Made by a program: the position numbers and the translations under genes
Notes under the pieces: model-generated
What the model was told of the DNA's origin: nothing
The model's database searches: none
The model's input: only the letters and a program-made list of their open reading frames with translations
From: CAVZAB01 sp963773155
Lineage (GTDB): Bacteria; Pseudomonadota; Alphaproteobacteria; Rhizobiales; Beijerinckiaceae
Reading direction: 5' to 3'
NCBI GenBank assembly: GCA_963773155.1
Contig: CAVZAB010000022.1
Span: forward strand, 1 to 64,000
Length of the DNA: 64,000 nucleotides
In this document: positions 26,999 through 39,235 of the stretch, piece after piece
How the letters are laid out: every line of letters begins with the position of its first letter
Position numbering within the stretch: position 1 is the stretch's first letter

Positions 26999-27014
26999 CG
27001 CTGTCTCCTATCCT

Positions 27015-28796
27015 TCACGAGGCGAGCGCCGCTTCACCATCTTGCAGCCAGCCACCGCCTGCAGCAATACTGGCCGCAAGGCCGTCGGCGGCAACCGCCA
27101 GATTTTCGGCAAAGTAGCGGGCCGTCGCTACGCGCCCGGCGTGCTGCGGATCGTTGTCGCCGGTGCGCATCCGGCGCTCGGCGGCCAAAGCGGCCTCGGC
27201 CAGCGCCGTCCCGCCGCGGACCAGTGCAAACAGCCGCAGATAGGTTGTGGCGCCGGCCAGTGCTACCTCGGGATCCTGACGAAGCTGCTCGAACAGGAAT
27301 TCGGTGGAGCCTTGAAGGGCGGCGAGGGCTGCGGCGAGACAAGCCGCCATCCGACCGAAGCCGGCCGATGGACCGGGCTGGAGGCGGGCCAGCGTCGCCG
27401 CCATGGCGGCGATTTCGCGACGCACCGCACCGCCGCCGCCAAGCGGCAATTTGCGCTGCACCAGATCGATGGCCTGGATACCGTTGGTTCCCTCGTAGAT
27501 CGGCGTAATCCGCGCATCGCGAAAGAATTGCGCGGCACCCGTGTCCTCGATGAATCCGATGCCGCCATGTATCTGGATGCCGAGCGAGGCAACCTCGTTC
27601 CCGATGTCTGTTGCAAAGGCCTTGGCGATCGGCGTCAGCAGTCCGGCCCGCTCAGCGGCTTCGACCCGCGCCACTTCCGTGCCGGCCCGCAACGACCGGT
27701 CGATGGCCGCGGCCGTCAGATAGCAGATGGCCCGCGCTGCCTGGGTCAACGCCTTCATCGTCAGCAGCATGCGGCGAATATCGGGATGCAGAATAATCGG
27801 GCTCATCGCGGCGCCATCGCCCGCCTGCGCGCGCCCTTGCCGGCGCTCGCGTGCATAGGCCAACGCCTGTTGATAGGCCCGCTCGGCAATCGCCACGCCC
27901 TCGAGGCCGACGCCAAGGCGGGCATTGTTCATCATCGTGAACATGCAGGTCAGGCCCTTGTTCTCCTCGCCGACCAAATAGCCTAGCGCGCCCGTCCCTT
28001 CGCCGTATACCATGGTGCAGGTCGGCGAAGCATGGATACCGAGTTTGCGCTCGATGCCGCTGCAGTGCAGATCATTGCGTGGGCCAAGTGAACCGTCCGC
28101 CCTGACCAGGAACTTCGGCACCAGAAACAGCGAAATCCCCCGACTGCCGGCCGGCGCGTCCGGCAAGCGGGCGAGCACGAGATGGACGATATTTTCGGCA
28201 AGGTCGTGCTCACCGTAAGTGATGAAGCACTTGCTACCGAAAATCCGATAGCTGCCATCGGCCTGCGGTTGCGCCCTCGTGCGCAGACCAGACAGGTCGG
28301 AGCCGGCCTGCGGCTCGGTCAGATTCATCGTCCCCGTCCAACGGCCCGACACGAGATTGGCCAGATAGGTGGCCTTCAATCGCTCGCTTGCATGTTGCGA
28401 AACCGCCTCGATGGCGCCCATGGTCAGGAGCGGGCATAGGGAAAAGGCAAGATTGGCAGCACACCAGATTTCTTGACACCCGGCGTTGAGGAGATTGGAG
28501 AGGCCCATCCCGCCGTAGTTCTGGTCGGCAGTTACGGCGTTCCAGCCGCCGGCACACCATTGCGCATAGGCCTCTTTCCAGCCTGGCGCGGTCGCCACCT
28601 CACCGTCGCGCCAAGTTGCGCCTAGGTTGTCACCGACCCGGTTGAGCGGCGCCAGCACCGCCTCGGCTATGCGCGCCGCCTCGCCGAGGATAGCGCTTGC
28701 ATACTCAGCGTCCGGCGTCGCTTCGCCGGGCGCCATGGGCTCGACGACCTCGCTCATCGTGAAGACAATTTCGGAGACCGGAGCGCGATAAGTCAT
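27015..28796 (-). CDS. Acyl-CoA dehydrogenase with C-terminal extension (DmdC-like family)
   Basis: The 593-residue flavoenzyme oxidises an acyl-CoA to the 2-enoyl-CoA. The core fold includes MNLTEPQAGSDLSGLRTRA, CFITYGEHDL and, near 430, GIQIHGGIGFIEDTG and ARITPIYEGTNGIQAIDL. An extra roughly 120-residue C-terminal domain places it with the long acyl-CoA dehydrogenases that include 3-methylmercaptopropionyl-CoA dehydrogenase. That specificity is not shown here. The start is the ATG giving MTYRAPVSEIV; the upstream frame extension is unlike the family. It faces sua5 across about 150 nt. Confidence 0.9.
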   Translation of the reverse strand: MTYRAPVSEIVFTMSEVVEPMAPGEATPDAEYASAILGEAARIAEAVLAPLNRVGDNLGATWRDGEVATAPGWKEAYAQWCAGGWNAVTADQNYGGMGLSNLLNAGCQEIWCAANLAFSLCPLLTMGAIEAVSQHASERLKATYLANLVSGRWTGTMNLTEPQAGSDLSGLRTRAQPQADGSYRIFGSKCFITYGEHDLAENIVHLVLARLPDAPAGSRGISLFLVPKFLVRADGSLGPRNDLHCSGIERKLGIHASPTCTMVYGEGTGALGYLVGEENKGLTCMFTMMNNARLGVGLEGVAIAERAYQQALAYARERRQGRAQAGDGAAMSPIILHPDIRRMLLTMKALTQAARAICYLTAAAIDRSLRAGTEVARVEAAERAGLLTPIAKAFATDIGNEVASLGIQIHGGIGFIEDTGAAQFFRDARITPIYEGTNGIQAIDLVQRKLPLGGGGAVRREIAAMAATLARLQPGPSAGFGRMAACLAAALAALQGSTEFLFEQLRQDPEVALAGATTYLRLFALVRGGTALAEAALAAERRMRTGDNDPQHAGRVATARYFAENLAVAADGLAASIAAGGGWLQDGEAALAS

Positions 28797-28947
28797 GAAT
28801 GTTCGACCATTGATGTCAAAGCCAGGCCGGAACGTAGCCGCAATCCAGTCCCTCGGGCAACTGCGGCGGCACCTTCCATGACTTGACCGGGCCTCGCGTC
28901 GGCGCCACAAGACAGGCCCTTCACAGTGGCACCGGGTGGACACGCAC

Positions 28948-29943
28948 ATGGCTGGCAAAAAAACTGTGTCGCGACGGCTGGCCGGGCCGACCAGACTTTG
29001 TGCGCCGGACCCAATATCGATGGCGCGCGCCGGACGGATCATCGCTAGCGGCGGCCTCGTCGCTTTTCCAACCGAGACTGTCTACGGACTCGGCGCCGAT
29101 GCGACGTCAACGGCGGCGGTCGAGCGCCTCTATGCGACCAAGGGCCGACCATCCTTCAACCCGCTAATCGCTCATGTGGCGGACCTCGACGCAGCGCAAA
29201 ATGAGGGGGTTTTTGATGCATCCGCGCGCCGGCTGGCGGACCGCTTCTGGCCGGGCCCGCTGACGCTGGTGGTGCCAGCAGCCGCCACGACCCGGATCTG
29301 CGGCCTCGCACGGGCCGGACTTGCCAGCGTCGCTTTGCGGATACCCGGCCATCCCGTGGCTCTGGCCCTGATCAGCCAAAGCGGGCGTCCGATCGCCGGG
29401 CCATCGGCCAATCCTTCGGGACGGCTCAGTCCGACCAGCGCCGCGCATGTCGCTGCCGATTTCGGCGATGAAATCGATTTGGTTCTTGATGGTGGTGCGA
29501 CGACGATAGGAATCGAATCGAGCATTGTGGCCTGTCTAGCGGGGGAGGTGCGGCTTCTGCGGCCAGGCGGATTGCCACGCGAAGCGATCGAGGCGGCGCT
29601 TGGCCGGCCGCTCGGCGGGGTGGCGCAAACCGGCAGCCAGCTGGCGCCCGGAATGCTCGACTCGCACTATGCCCCGCATGCGAGATTGCGGCTCGAAGCG
29701 ACCAACGCTGGACCAGGCGAGTCCGTTCTCGACTTTGGCGGACAGCTGCCATCCAGCCGCGGCCTGCGCCTTGATTTGTCGCGCTGCGGCGACAGTGTCG
29801 AGGCTGCCATGAACCTCTTTGCTTACCTGCGCGCCCTCGACCAGGGTGGCGCCTCGGTCATTGCCGTCGCACCGATCCCGGCTCGCGGCCTAGGCGAGGC
29901 CATCAATGACCGTCTGCGCCGAGCCGCGGCGCCTCGACCCTGA
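28948..29943 (+). CDS. L-threonylcarbamoyladenylate synthase (Sua5/YciO/YrdC family)
   Basis: The enzyme makes threonylcarbamoyl-AMP from threonine, bicarbonate and ATP for the universal t6A37 tRNA modification. The YrdC-like domain includes GGLVAFPTETVYGLGADA, YATKGRPSFNPLIAHV and GPSANPSGRLSPTSAAHV. The extra C-terminal domain (about 210-331) makes it Sua5-type and not the short TsaC. The ATG at 28948 is used; a GTG at 28936 and a later ATG are alternatives. It is encoded divergently from the acyl-CoA dehydrogenase gene and ends 4 nt from the AcuI-like gene. Confidence 0.93.
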   Translation: MAGKKTVSRRLAGPTRLCAPDPISMARAGRIIASGGLVAFPTETVYGLGADATSTAAVERLYATKGRPSFNPLIAHVADLDAAQNEGVFDASARRLADRFWPGPLTLVVPAAATTRICGLARAGLASVALRIPGHPVALALISQSGRPIAGPSANPSGRLSPTSAAHVAADFGDEIDLVLDGGATTIGIESSIVACLAGEVRLLRPGGLPREAIEAALGRPLGGVAQTGSQLAPGMLDSHYAPHARLRLEATNAGPGESVLDFGGQLPSSRGLRLDLSRCGDSVEAAMNLFAYLRALDQGGASVIAVAPIPARGLGEAINDRLRRAAAPRP

Positions 29944-29947
29944 TCGA

Positions 29948-30949
29948 TCAGCCCTTGGCCGCCCCGGCGATTTCGACCACGACGCGCCCGCGGACCTCAC
30001 CGGCAATGATCGCCGCACCGGTCGCCGGAACGTCGGCAAATTGGATCGTCCGCGTCATCGCGGCAAGCTTGTCGAGGGCGATGTCGTTGGCCAGTCGCTT
30101 CCAGGCAGCCATGCGCAGTGGCCGCGGACACATCACGCTGTCGATGCCGAGCAATGCGATGCCGCGCAATATGAACGGCGCGACGCTTGCCGGCAGGTCC
30201 ATTCCTTGTGCCAGTCCGCAGGCCGCGACAGCACCGGCGTAGCGGGTCTGCGCGAGCACATTCGCCAGCGTATGCGAGCCGACGCTGTCGATCGCGGCAG
30301 CCCAGCGTTCCTTGCCGAGCGGCCGGCCAGGCTTCGACAATTCGGCGCGATCGATGATTTCGGCGGCGCCAAGTCGCCTGAGATAATCGGACTCCAGTAA
30401 CCGACCGGTCGAGGCTATGACCTGCCAGCCGAGCTTTGCGAGGAGCGCAATGGCCGTCGAGCCGACGCCGCCGGCCGCCCCGGTGACAAGAACGGGACCG
30501 TGTGTCGATGAGAGTCCGTAACGCTCGAGCGCCATGATGCTGAGCATCGCCGTAAAGCCGGCCGTGCCGATTGCCATCGCCTGGCTCTCGTTGAGACCCG
30601 CCGGCAGCGGGAGCAGCCAATCGGCCTTGAGGCGCGCCTTTTCCGCATAGCCACCAAGATGGGTTTCTCCAAGCCCCCAGCCGGTTGCCAGCACGCGGTC
30701 GCCGGGCGAGAAATCGGGGTGGCTGGAAACTTCGACCCGTCCGGCAAAGTCAGCCCCGGGGATCATCGGAAAGCGGCGGGCGATCGGCGCCTTGCCGGTC
30801 AGTGCAAGCCCGTCCTTGTAATTGACCGTGGAATGGCTGATCCGAACGGTCACATCGCCGTCCATCAGGTCCTTTTCGTCGAAGTCGACAAAGGCAATGG
30901 TTTGCCCTGCCTCCGCTTTATCGATGCGTATTGCCTTGAACGTCGCCAT
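29948..30949 (-). CDS. acuI: Acryloyl-CoA reductase-like MDR oxidoreductase (AcuI/YhdH family)
   Basis: The 333-residue zinc-free medium-chain dehydrogenase has an N-terminal GroES-like domain with NYKDGLALTGKAP and IPGADFAGRVEVSS. Its NADPH-binding Rossmann motif is VTGAAGGVGSTAIALLAKLG (about 150-169). AcuI/YhdH proteins reduce toxic acryloyl-CoA to propionyl-CoA. The start MATFKAIRIDKAEAGQ is the normal family start; upstream in-frame sequence is ignored. Its nearness to the acyl-CoA dehydrogenase/hydratase operon hints at a shared acyl-CoA role, but sua5 lies between them. Confidence 0.88.
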   Translation of the reverse strand: MATFKAIRIDKAEAGQTIAFVDFDEKDLMDGDVTVRISHSTVNYKDGLALTGKAPIARRFPMIPGADFAGRVEVSSHPDFSPGDRVLATGWGLGETHLGGYAEKARLKADWLLPLPAGLNESQAMAIGTAGFTAMLSIMALERYGLSSTHGPVLVTGAAGGVGSTAIALLAKLGWQVIASTGRLLESDYLRRLGAAEIIDRAELSKPGRPLGKERWAAAIDSVGSHTLANVLAQTRYAGAVAACGLAQGMDLPASVAPFILRGIALLGIDSVMCPRPLRMAAWKRLANDIALDKLAAMTRTIQFADVPATGAAIIAGEVRGRVVVEIAGAAKG

Positions 30950-31045
30950 GACTCGCTGTCCTCGCCGGGAAGTCCCTCGCCGCCTGATCCTTGGCGCCTC
31001 ATAGTGCACAAAGCCGGCAAAACCGCCAGCCGCCGCACTCGTCGA

Positions 31046-32251
31046 TCAGGTCTGGCCAGGCCGCAGCTTATAGAAAATGTGGTGACCGATGCGCTCCATG
31101 CGCTTAAGGCGCTTGGCCCAGAATGGACGCACGTAATTGGCATGATAATGGGTCGAACCACCGATATCGGCGAGGTAAGTCTGGCCCTGCGTGACGGCAT
31201 GCGCAATCCGCACTGCCTGATGCCAGGCCTCCGGTTCGTGGATTCGCAACGAGCGCCCTTCGCAAGCAAAGGAGAACTGGCAGGCAAGATGACGATTGCG
31301 GTTCTGATAGACGACGCCGCAAACCGAGGTTGGATAGAGTCCGCTCCTGACTTTGTTGAGGACCACCTGCGCCACCGCCGCCTGCCCGGCCGGCGGTTCG
31401 CTTCGGGCCTCGAAATAGATGGCCTCGGCGAGGCAACGCTGTTCGCGCGACGCGCGCGCGCGGTCGATCAGGGCGGCATAGTCAGGCTGGGTCGCAAGCC
31501 GCGGGCTACGCGGCGCCAGGGTAGCATTATTGGCCGGCGCCGGGGCAATGGCGATGATTTCGACCGGCCTACCGTCGCCGCCCGCTGGCGTCGTCGAACC
31601 GAGCGCAATGGCCCGCGGCACGGCCGGCGTTGCGCCCTCGAGCCGGCGGGCGCTACCGAGCGGTTCGCCGCGAGTGGTATTCCCCGAAACGGCCGAATGC
31701 GGTGACGCGACGCCGCTTCCCGCTTGCAGCGTCGAACCGGCATCGTCAGACCCCGCACGAAAATGCCTGGCAGCATTCTGTGCCTCGTCCGCATCGGCCC
31801 GCAACGGCGAAGCGAGGCCCGGGTCATCGGGCGCAAAAATCAGGCTTTCGGCATCCTCCCCGAGCCATCCCGGCGCTGCCACGCTTGCATCGAAAGCAGG
31901 ACGCAGGGCGACCGCCGGATCGCCCCGATGGGTGCGGTCGACCTGTGGAAACGCGTGGACGTCCTGTTTGAGATTGACCTGCGGTTCGATTTCGTCGGGC
32001 AGCGATCGAAGCTCATCAGGGTCGCCGATGAACAAATGCGCCTCGTCCAGCAAGAGACTGAACGGCAACTTAGCCATCGGCGCTTTGGCCGAGGCCGAGA
32101 TTTGCGGCAATTGCCACCCTTCGTCCGCCGCGTTCGGATCCTGGCCGGCATCGGCGGTGAAGGAAACCAGAAGGCCAACCGCCAGGCACCAGGGTGCAAT
32201 GGTTCCGCATGCCCATTCCAGACGCGAGCGACCCATACGCGACCCATGCAA
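31046..32251 (-). CDS. SleB-like cell wall hydrolase
   Basis: The 401-residue exported protein has an N-terminal hydrophobic segment (APWCLAVGLLVSFTADA). A long low-complexity middle (about 50-265) follows, then a SleB/Hydrolase_2 domain: CLAEAIYFEARSEPPAGQ (catalytic Glu, about 283), VAQVVLNKVRSGLYPTSVC, CQFSFACEG and STHYHANYVRPFWA. This family cleaves peptidoglycan glycan strands. It is probably periplasmic and used in wall remodelling, since SleB-like proteins are widespread in non-sporulating alphaproteobacteria. It stands between the AcuI-like and meaB genes without overlap. Confidence 0.9.
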   Translation of the reverse strand: MHGSRMGRSRLEWACGTIAPWCLAVGLLVSFTADAGQDPNAADEGWQLPQISASAKAPMAKLPFSLLLDEAHLFIGDPDELRSLPDEIEPQVNLKQDVHAFPQVDRTHRGDPAVALRPAFDASVAAPGWLGEDAESLIFAPDDPGLASPLRADADEAQNAARHFRAGSDDAGSTLQAGSGVASPHSAVSGNTTRGEPLGSARRLEGATPAVPRAIALGSTTPAGGDGRPVEIIAIAPAPANNATLAPRSPRLATQPDYAALIDRARASREQRCLAEAIYFEARSEPPAGQAAVAQVVLNKVRSGLYPTSVCGVVYQNRNRHLACQFSFACEGRSLRIHEPEAWHQAVRIAHAVTQGQTYLADIGGSTHYHANYVRPFWAKRLKRMERIGHHIFYKLRPGQT

Positions 32252-32379
32252 AAGCGTTCAGCACCGGCACGGCGCTTTGCCGGTCGGCCCAGCGAAGCTG
32301 GTCCCTACCTTCTTTCACATTAACCTTGACGCGCGGTTACGGGCGCCCTGCGCCAGTAGTGTCAGAATGGAACGAGCGA

Positions 32380-33327
32380 TCAAGTGAGCGCGTTCAGATG
32401 CCGGTACAGGCGTGCCGCGAGGCTGGCTGCCAGACCGAAGGGTCCATGCCCGCTACCGATTGCAATTGCCGGCGCCACGGCGGCGAGCCCGGCCTCGCCG
32501 AATTGAGCCTTCAGGTCTTCCGCCACCCATGCCAGCTGCTGGCCTGCGCGCCGCTCGGCTCGCCGGCCAGGCTCGGCTAGAAAATTGCGGTGCTGGTCGA
32601 GCGCCGCGTCAAGGGTCAAGAGCCCCTCGCCCGAAGTCGCAGAAACGACCAGGACCCGCCGCTGCCATTCGTCCTGAGACACCGAAAACAGCGCCAGTGC
32701 CGCTTCGACGTCAGCCTTGGCGCGCAGCGCCGGCGGCCCGAGATCGGCCTTGCAGACGGCAATCACGTCCGGCAATTCCATTATGCCGGCCTTCATGAAT
32801 TGGAGGCTGTCACCGGAACCGGGCTGGACGCATAAAACAACGGAATCGCTGACCAGCGAAATATCGGCCTCAGACTGACCAATTCCGACACTTTCAACCA
32901 GCACTCGGTCGAAGATCGCGGCCATCAGCACCGCCGCACCAATCGCCTGGTTCGACAGGCCGCCAAGGCGGTCGCGCGCCGCCATCGAACGCATGAACAG
33001 CCCTCGATCCTCCGGATCGATCGACATGCGGGCACGGTCGCCGAGTAGCGCGCCGCCGGTTTGCCGCGACGAGGGATCGACGGCGAGGACTGCCACGGTC
33101 TCACCGGCTTGGCGCCAGCGACGGATCAGGGCATTGGCAAGCGTCGATTTGCCGACGCCGGGTGGCCCGGTGAGACCGACAAGATAACCGTGTGCCTCGC
33201 TGACCGCAGCATCGAGCAGCGCGGCCACGGCGCTCGGATCGGCTCCGATCTCAATCCAGGACAAAGCCTGCGCCAGCGCCGCCCTGCCGCCCGTCCGCAA
33301 GGCCGGCAATGTCGGCTGAGCCGTCAT
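32380..33327 (-). CDS. meaB: Methylmalonyl-CoA mutase-associated GTPase MeaB (ArgK family)
   Basis: MeaB is a G3E-family GTPase that loads and protects B12-dependent methylmalonyl-CoA mutase. The 315 residues include the P-loop GLTGPPGVGKSTLANAL (about 50-66), VDPSSRQTGGALLGDRARM, VESVGIGQSEADI and CKADLG. The mutase genes are not in the window. The ATG at 33327 overlaps the stop of the small membrane-protein gene by 4 nt. The in-frame extension upstream to 33672 lies antisense to, or overlaps, other genes and is not used. Confidence 0.93.
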   Translation of the reverse strand: MTAQPTLPALRTGGRAALAQALSWIEIGADPSAVAALLDAAVSEAHGYLVGLTGPPGVGKSTLANALIRRWRQAGETVAVLAVDPSSRQTGGALLGDRARMSIDPEDRGLFMRSMAARDRLGGLSNQAIGAAVLMAAIFDRVLVESVGIGQSEADISLVSDSVVLCVQPGSGDSLQFMKAGIMELPDVIAVCKADLGPPALRAKADVEAALALFSVSQDEWQRRVLVVSATSGEGLLTLDAALDQHRNFLAEPGRRAERRAGQQLAWVAEDLKAQFGEAGLAAVAPAIAIGSGHGPFGLAASLAARLYRHLNALT

Positions 33328-33605
33328 GCCGATAGATCCAGCGTCCCGAAGACCCAGGTGATAAGACAATACAAGACCGCGCCGGACAGAAAGCCGGCGA
33401 CCCGCGCCGGCATCGCCAGGGTCGCAAGCTTCAAGCCGGCGCCAAACAACTGCACCACGAGATCGAAGACCAACGAGATCAGCAACAGACAGAACAGGGG
33501 TGGCAGCAGGGAGAACAGCTGCGGTCTGGCCAGATGATCCAGCGCGCCGAGCGTCAGGCCGGCGAGCGCCATCAGGACGAGATAGAGGAACGAGGTCCGT
33601 ACCAT
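33324..33605 (-). CDS. Small hypothetical membrane protein coupled to meaB
   Basis: This 93-residue protein consists almost wholly of three hydrophobic segments: SFLYLVLMALAGLTLGAL, LFSLLPPLFCLLLISLVFDL and VAGFLSGAVLYCLITWVFG. I do not recognise a family. The gene lies in the 345-nt space between ppdK and meaB and overlaps the meaB start by ATGA, which supports real translation. A role linked to MeaB is unproven. Confidence 0.6.
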   Translation of the reverse strand: MVRTSFLYLVLMALAGLTLGALDHLARPQLFSLLPPLFCLLLISLVFDLVVQLFGAGLKLATLAMPARVAGFLSGAVLYCLITWVFGTLDLSA

Positions 33606-33672
33606 CAGGTGCCCCCCATAGGCAACGTCTGCGAGGCCGGTGGGCCGGCGTGCTGGCGTTGTTCTGCAGCAA

Positions 33673-36351
<2,679 letters not shown>

Positions 36352-36550
36352 GCTGGTTCCCCACCGAATGTCGATGCACCTATCAGCAAAAAATTGACAT
36401 AAGCTTCACCCGACGGGCGCGGCCGCACGGCCAGCACGCTGCCGCCTCGCCAAATTGGGGGTAAAATAAGACCCGCGGCACATGATTAACCATAGGACAT
36501 AAATCGGCGGCTTGGATGATATAGCGCAAATAAGTCGATCGTCGGCCTGG

Positions 36551-38707
36551 CTAGACCGCAATCTTGGAAAAATCGGCGATGCGATGCATCGCCGCACGCA
36601 ACTCGCCCAGCAGCCGCAGCCGATTGAGCCGCAATTTCGGATCGTCAGCGTTGACCGTGATCTTCTCGAAAAAATGATCGACAGGCGAGCGCAGCTTGGC
36701 CAGAGCATGCATGGCGCCGGCAAAATCCTCCGCCGCGGCGCGGTCGGCCGAATCCCGCGCGGCGCGGTCGAGTGCGGCGGCAAGAACATGCTCCTCATGC
36801 GCAACCCGCAAATTAGCGGCATGCCGCACCTCGAAACTGCCGGCCCCGTCGCGCTTCTCCTCGGCCTTGAGGATATTGGCAGCACGCCGATACCCGGCCA
36901 ATAGATCGCTGCCCTCCCGGCTGTCGAGAAAGCCTGCCAGCGCCTCAAGGCGGCGAACCAGAATCAGCAAATCGTCCTGACCCGGCAGGGCGAATACAGC
37001 ATCGATTAGATCATGGCGGGCACCCTGGTCTCGCAGATAGACCTTGAGGCGATCGGCGAAGAAGGAATCGAGCTTGGCACGATGGAAAAAAGCACCCGGT
37101 ACGATCGTTTTGTCGGACAGGCCGGGAATCCTTTGCGCGTCATAAAGGGCGAGCGACCGCTCGGCGAGACGACCGAGCGGTAGCCGAAGCTGATTTTCCA
37201 GGATGATCCGGATGATCCCGAGCGCCGCACGGCGCAGGGCGTAAGGATCCTTACTGCCAGTGGGCTTTTCGTCAATCGCCCAGAATCCCACCAGCGTGTC
37301 GATTTTGTCGGCAACCGCCACCGCGATGGCTATCGGCTCGCTCGGGCAATGATCCTTTGGCCCTTGCGGGCGATAATGCGCTTCGAGCGCCGCGCCGACC
37401 ACTTCGCTCTCGGCTTGCGCGAGCGCGTAATAGCGGCCCATCAGGCCTTGCAATTCGGGAAATTCGCCGACCATCTCGGTGACAAGATCGGCCTTGCACA
37501 AGAAGGCCGCCCGGCGGGCCGAAGCCTGATCAGCACCAAGGCATGCGGCGATTTCGGCCGCCAATGGAACCAGCCGCTTGACACGCTGGCCCTGGGTGCC
37601 GAGCCGCTCGTGAAAGACAATCTGGTCGAGCCGTGGAACGCGATCCTCGAGAGGTACCCGCAGATCGGTCTCGTAAAAGAATTTGGCGTCTGACAGGCGG
37701 GCGCGCACCACCCGGTTGTTGCCCGCGGCAATCAGCCGGCCGCCGTCGGCAGCTGCAATATTGGCGACAAGGATGAACTTGTCGGCTAGTCCGGCAGGCC
37801 CGGCATTTGCGTCGACGCCGCGCAGCGACCGCAAGACGAAGCACTTCTGATTGGCCCGGATCGTTGCCCGAATAACTTCCGCCGGCAGCGCGAGAAATGC
37901 CGCGTCGAAGGCGCCCATCAGCACGACCGGCCATTCGACGAGCCCGGCAACTTCCTCGAGCAGCCCATTGTCTTCGAGCGGTTCGAGACCCTGGGCGAAG
38001 GCCAGGTCGCAGGCATCATGCCAGATGATCCGGCGGCGACGCTCGGCATCGAGAACCACTTTGGCGCGCTCGAGACCCGCCGCATAATCGGCGAAGCGGC
38101 GGACCTTGAACGGTTCAGGGGCCATAAACCGGTGCCCGCGAGTGATATTGCTGGCGCGGATGCCGTCGACCGCGAAAGGCACGATATCCGGCTCCTCGGT
38201 CTCCGGCCCGAAAGTGCACACGATCGCGTGCAGCGGTCGCACCCAGCGCAACGAATCGCGTTGGCGCGACGATTCGCCCCAGCGCATTGAGCGCGGCCAG
38301 GGAAAGCTGCGAATCAGCGCCGGTATGATTTCGCTCAATATGTCGATGGTCGGCCGCCCCGGCCGTTCGGTCCGTGCGATGTAGAAGCTGCCCTTCTTCT
38401 CGTCCGTCTCGATCTGCGCTTCGGCAATGGTCTGCAACCCGGCACTTTTCAAGAATCCGTCGATAGCCGCCTGCGGCGCGCCCAGCCGCGGCCCGCGCTT
38501 TTCCTGGCGCGTGTCAGGCTGCCGGGCCGGCAGACCGGCGACATGCAGCACAAGGCGGCGCGGCGTCGAAAAGGCCTGGGCGCCGGACGATACCAAGCCG
38601 TGGCTCTGCAGGGCCTCAAGCGCCTGGGTCTGCAGATCCCGCGCGGCTTGCCCTTGCATGCGGGCCGGTATTTCTTCGGAAAAAAGCTCGAGCAGCAGGT
38701 CAGGCAT
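36551..38707 (-). CDS. glyS: Glycine--tRNA ligase beta subunit
   Basis: This 718-residue subunit of the alpha2-beta2 glycyl-tRNA synthetase recognises and positions tRNA-Gly. It starts with the family hallmark MPDLLLELFSEEIPARMQGQ. The middle has FHERLGTQGQRVKRL and KADLVTEMVGEFPELQGLMG, and the C-terminal part contains anticodon-binding helices. The alpha subunit gene lies about 840 nt upstream, separated by a CDGSH gene and an opposite-strand membrane-protein gene, unlike the usual adjacent glyQ-glyS. Confidence 0.97.
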   Translation of the reverse strand: MPDLLLELFSEEIPARMQGQAARDLQTQALEALQSHGLVSSGAQAFSTPRRLVLHVAGLPARQPDTRQEKRGPRLGAPQAAIDGFLKSAGLQTIAEAQIETDEKKGSFYIARTERPGRPTIDILSEIIPALIRSFPWPRSMRWGESSRQRDSLRWVRPLHAIVCTFGPETEEPDIVPFAVDGIRASNITRGHRFMAPEPFKVRRFADYAAGLERAKVVLDAERRRRIIWHDACDLAFAQGLEPLEDNGLLEEVAGLVEWPVVLMGAFDAAFLALPAEVIRATIRANQKCFVLRSLRGVDANAGPAGLADKFILVANIAAADGGRLIAAGNNRVVRARLSDAKFFYETDLRVPLEDRVPRLDQIVFHERLGTQGQRVKRLVPLAAEIAACLGADQASARRAAFLCKADLVTEMVGEFPELQGLMGRYYALAQAESEVVGAALEAHYRPQGPKDHCPSEPIAIAVAVADKIDTLVGFWAIDEKPTGSKDPYALRRAALGIIRIILENQLRLPLGRLAERSLALYDAQRIPGLSDKTIVPGAFFHRAKLDSFFADRLKVYLRDQGARHDLIDAVFALPGQDDLLILVRRLEALAGFLDSREGSDLLAGYRRAANILKAEEKRDGAGSFEVRHAANLRVAHEEHVLAAALDRAARDSADRAAAEDFAGAMHALAKLRSPVDHFFEKITVNADDPKLRLNRLRLLGELRAAMHRIADFSKIAV

Positions 38708-38826
38708 AGATTTTTCGTGTACCTCGCGGTCTTAGCGTTGCCGGCCGGACGCTCCGGTCTGGGGAATAGGCTTGCCTTTTGTACGGCCGACGCCACATAC
38801 CATCGATCAGATTCGAGCGCCAAGCG

Positions 38827-39234
38827 ATGATCCGAGCCTTTGCCGCCTACCTTGCCACACTGGTCGCTTTCCTGGCGCTGGATTTCATCTGGCTCGGCTA
38901 TATTGCCGGCGGATTCTACCGGTCCGAGCTCGGACCGCTGCTGCTGGAGCGGCCCAATCTCATTGCTTCGGCGCTTTTCTATGCCCTCTATGCGATTGGC
39001 ATCGTGGTCTTTGCCATATCGCCGGCCTGGCAAAGCCAATCCTGGACTACCGCCTTATTCTACGGGGCGCTATTTGGTTTGTTCGCTTATGCGACCTACG
39101 ATATGACGAATTATGCCACGCTGAACGGCTTTCCAGCGAAGATTGCCCTGGTCGATATGTTGTGGGGAATTGCGGTGACCGGCACCAGCGCCACTGTCGG
39201 CTATGCGGTCAGCGCGGCATTGCGCCCGGCCTGA
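38827..39234 (+). CDS. DUF2177 family membrane protein
   Basis: The 135-residue protein has four hydrophobic segments. DUF2177 hallmarks are FLALDFIWLGYIAGGFYRSELG near the start (shown in two halves: FLALDFIWLGY and IAGGFYRSELG) and YATYDMTNYATLNGFPAKIA near residue 90. Function is unknown. It is transcribed opposite to its neighbours, divergent from glyS by about 120 nt, and ends 1 nt from the convergent CDGSH gene, so it interrupts an otherwise minus-strand glyQ-glyS-ppdK block. Confidence 0.85.
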   Translation: MIRAFAAYLATLVAFLALDFIWLGYIAGGFYRSELGPLLLERPNLIASALFYALYAIGIVVFAISPAWQSQSWTTALFYGALFGLFAYATYDMTNYATLNGFPAKIALVDMLWGIAVTGTSATVGYAVSAALRPA

Positions 39235-39235
39235 C

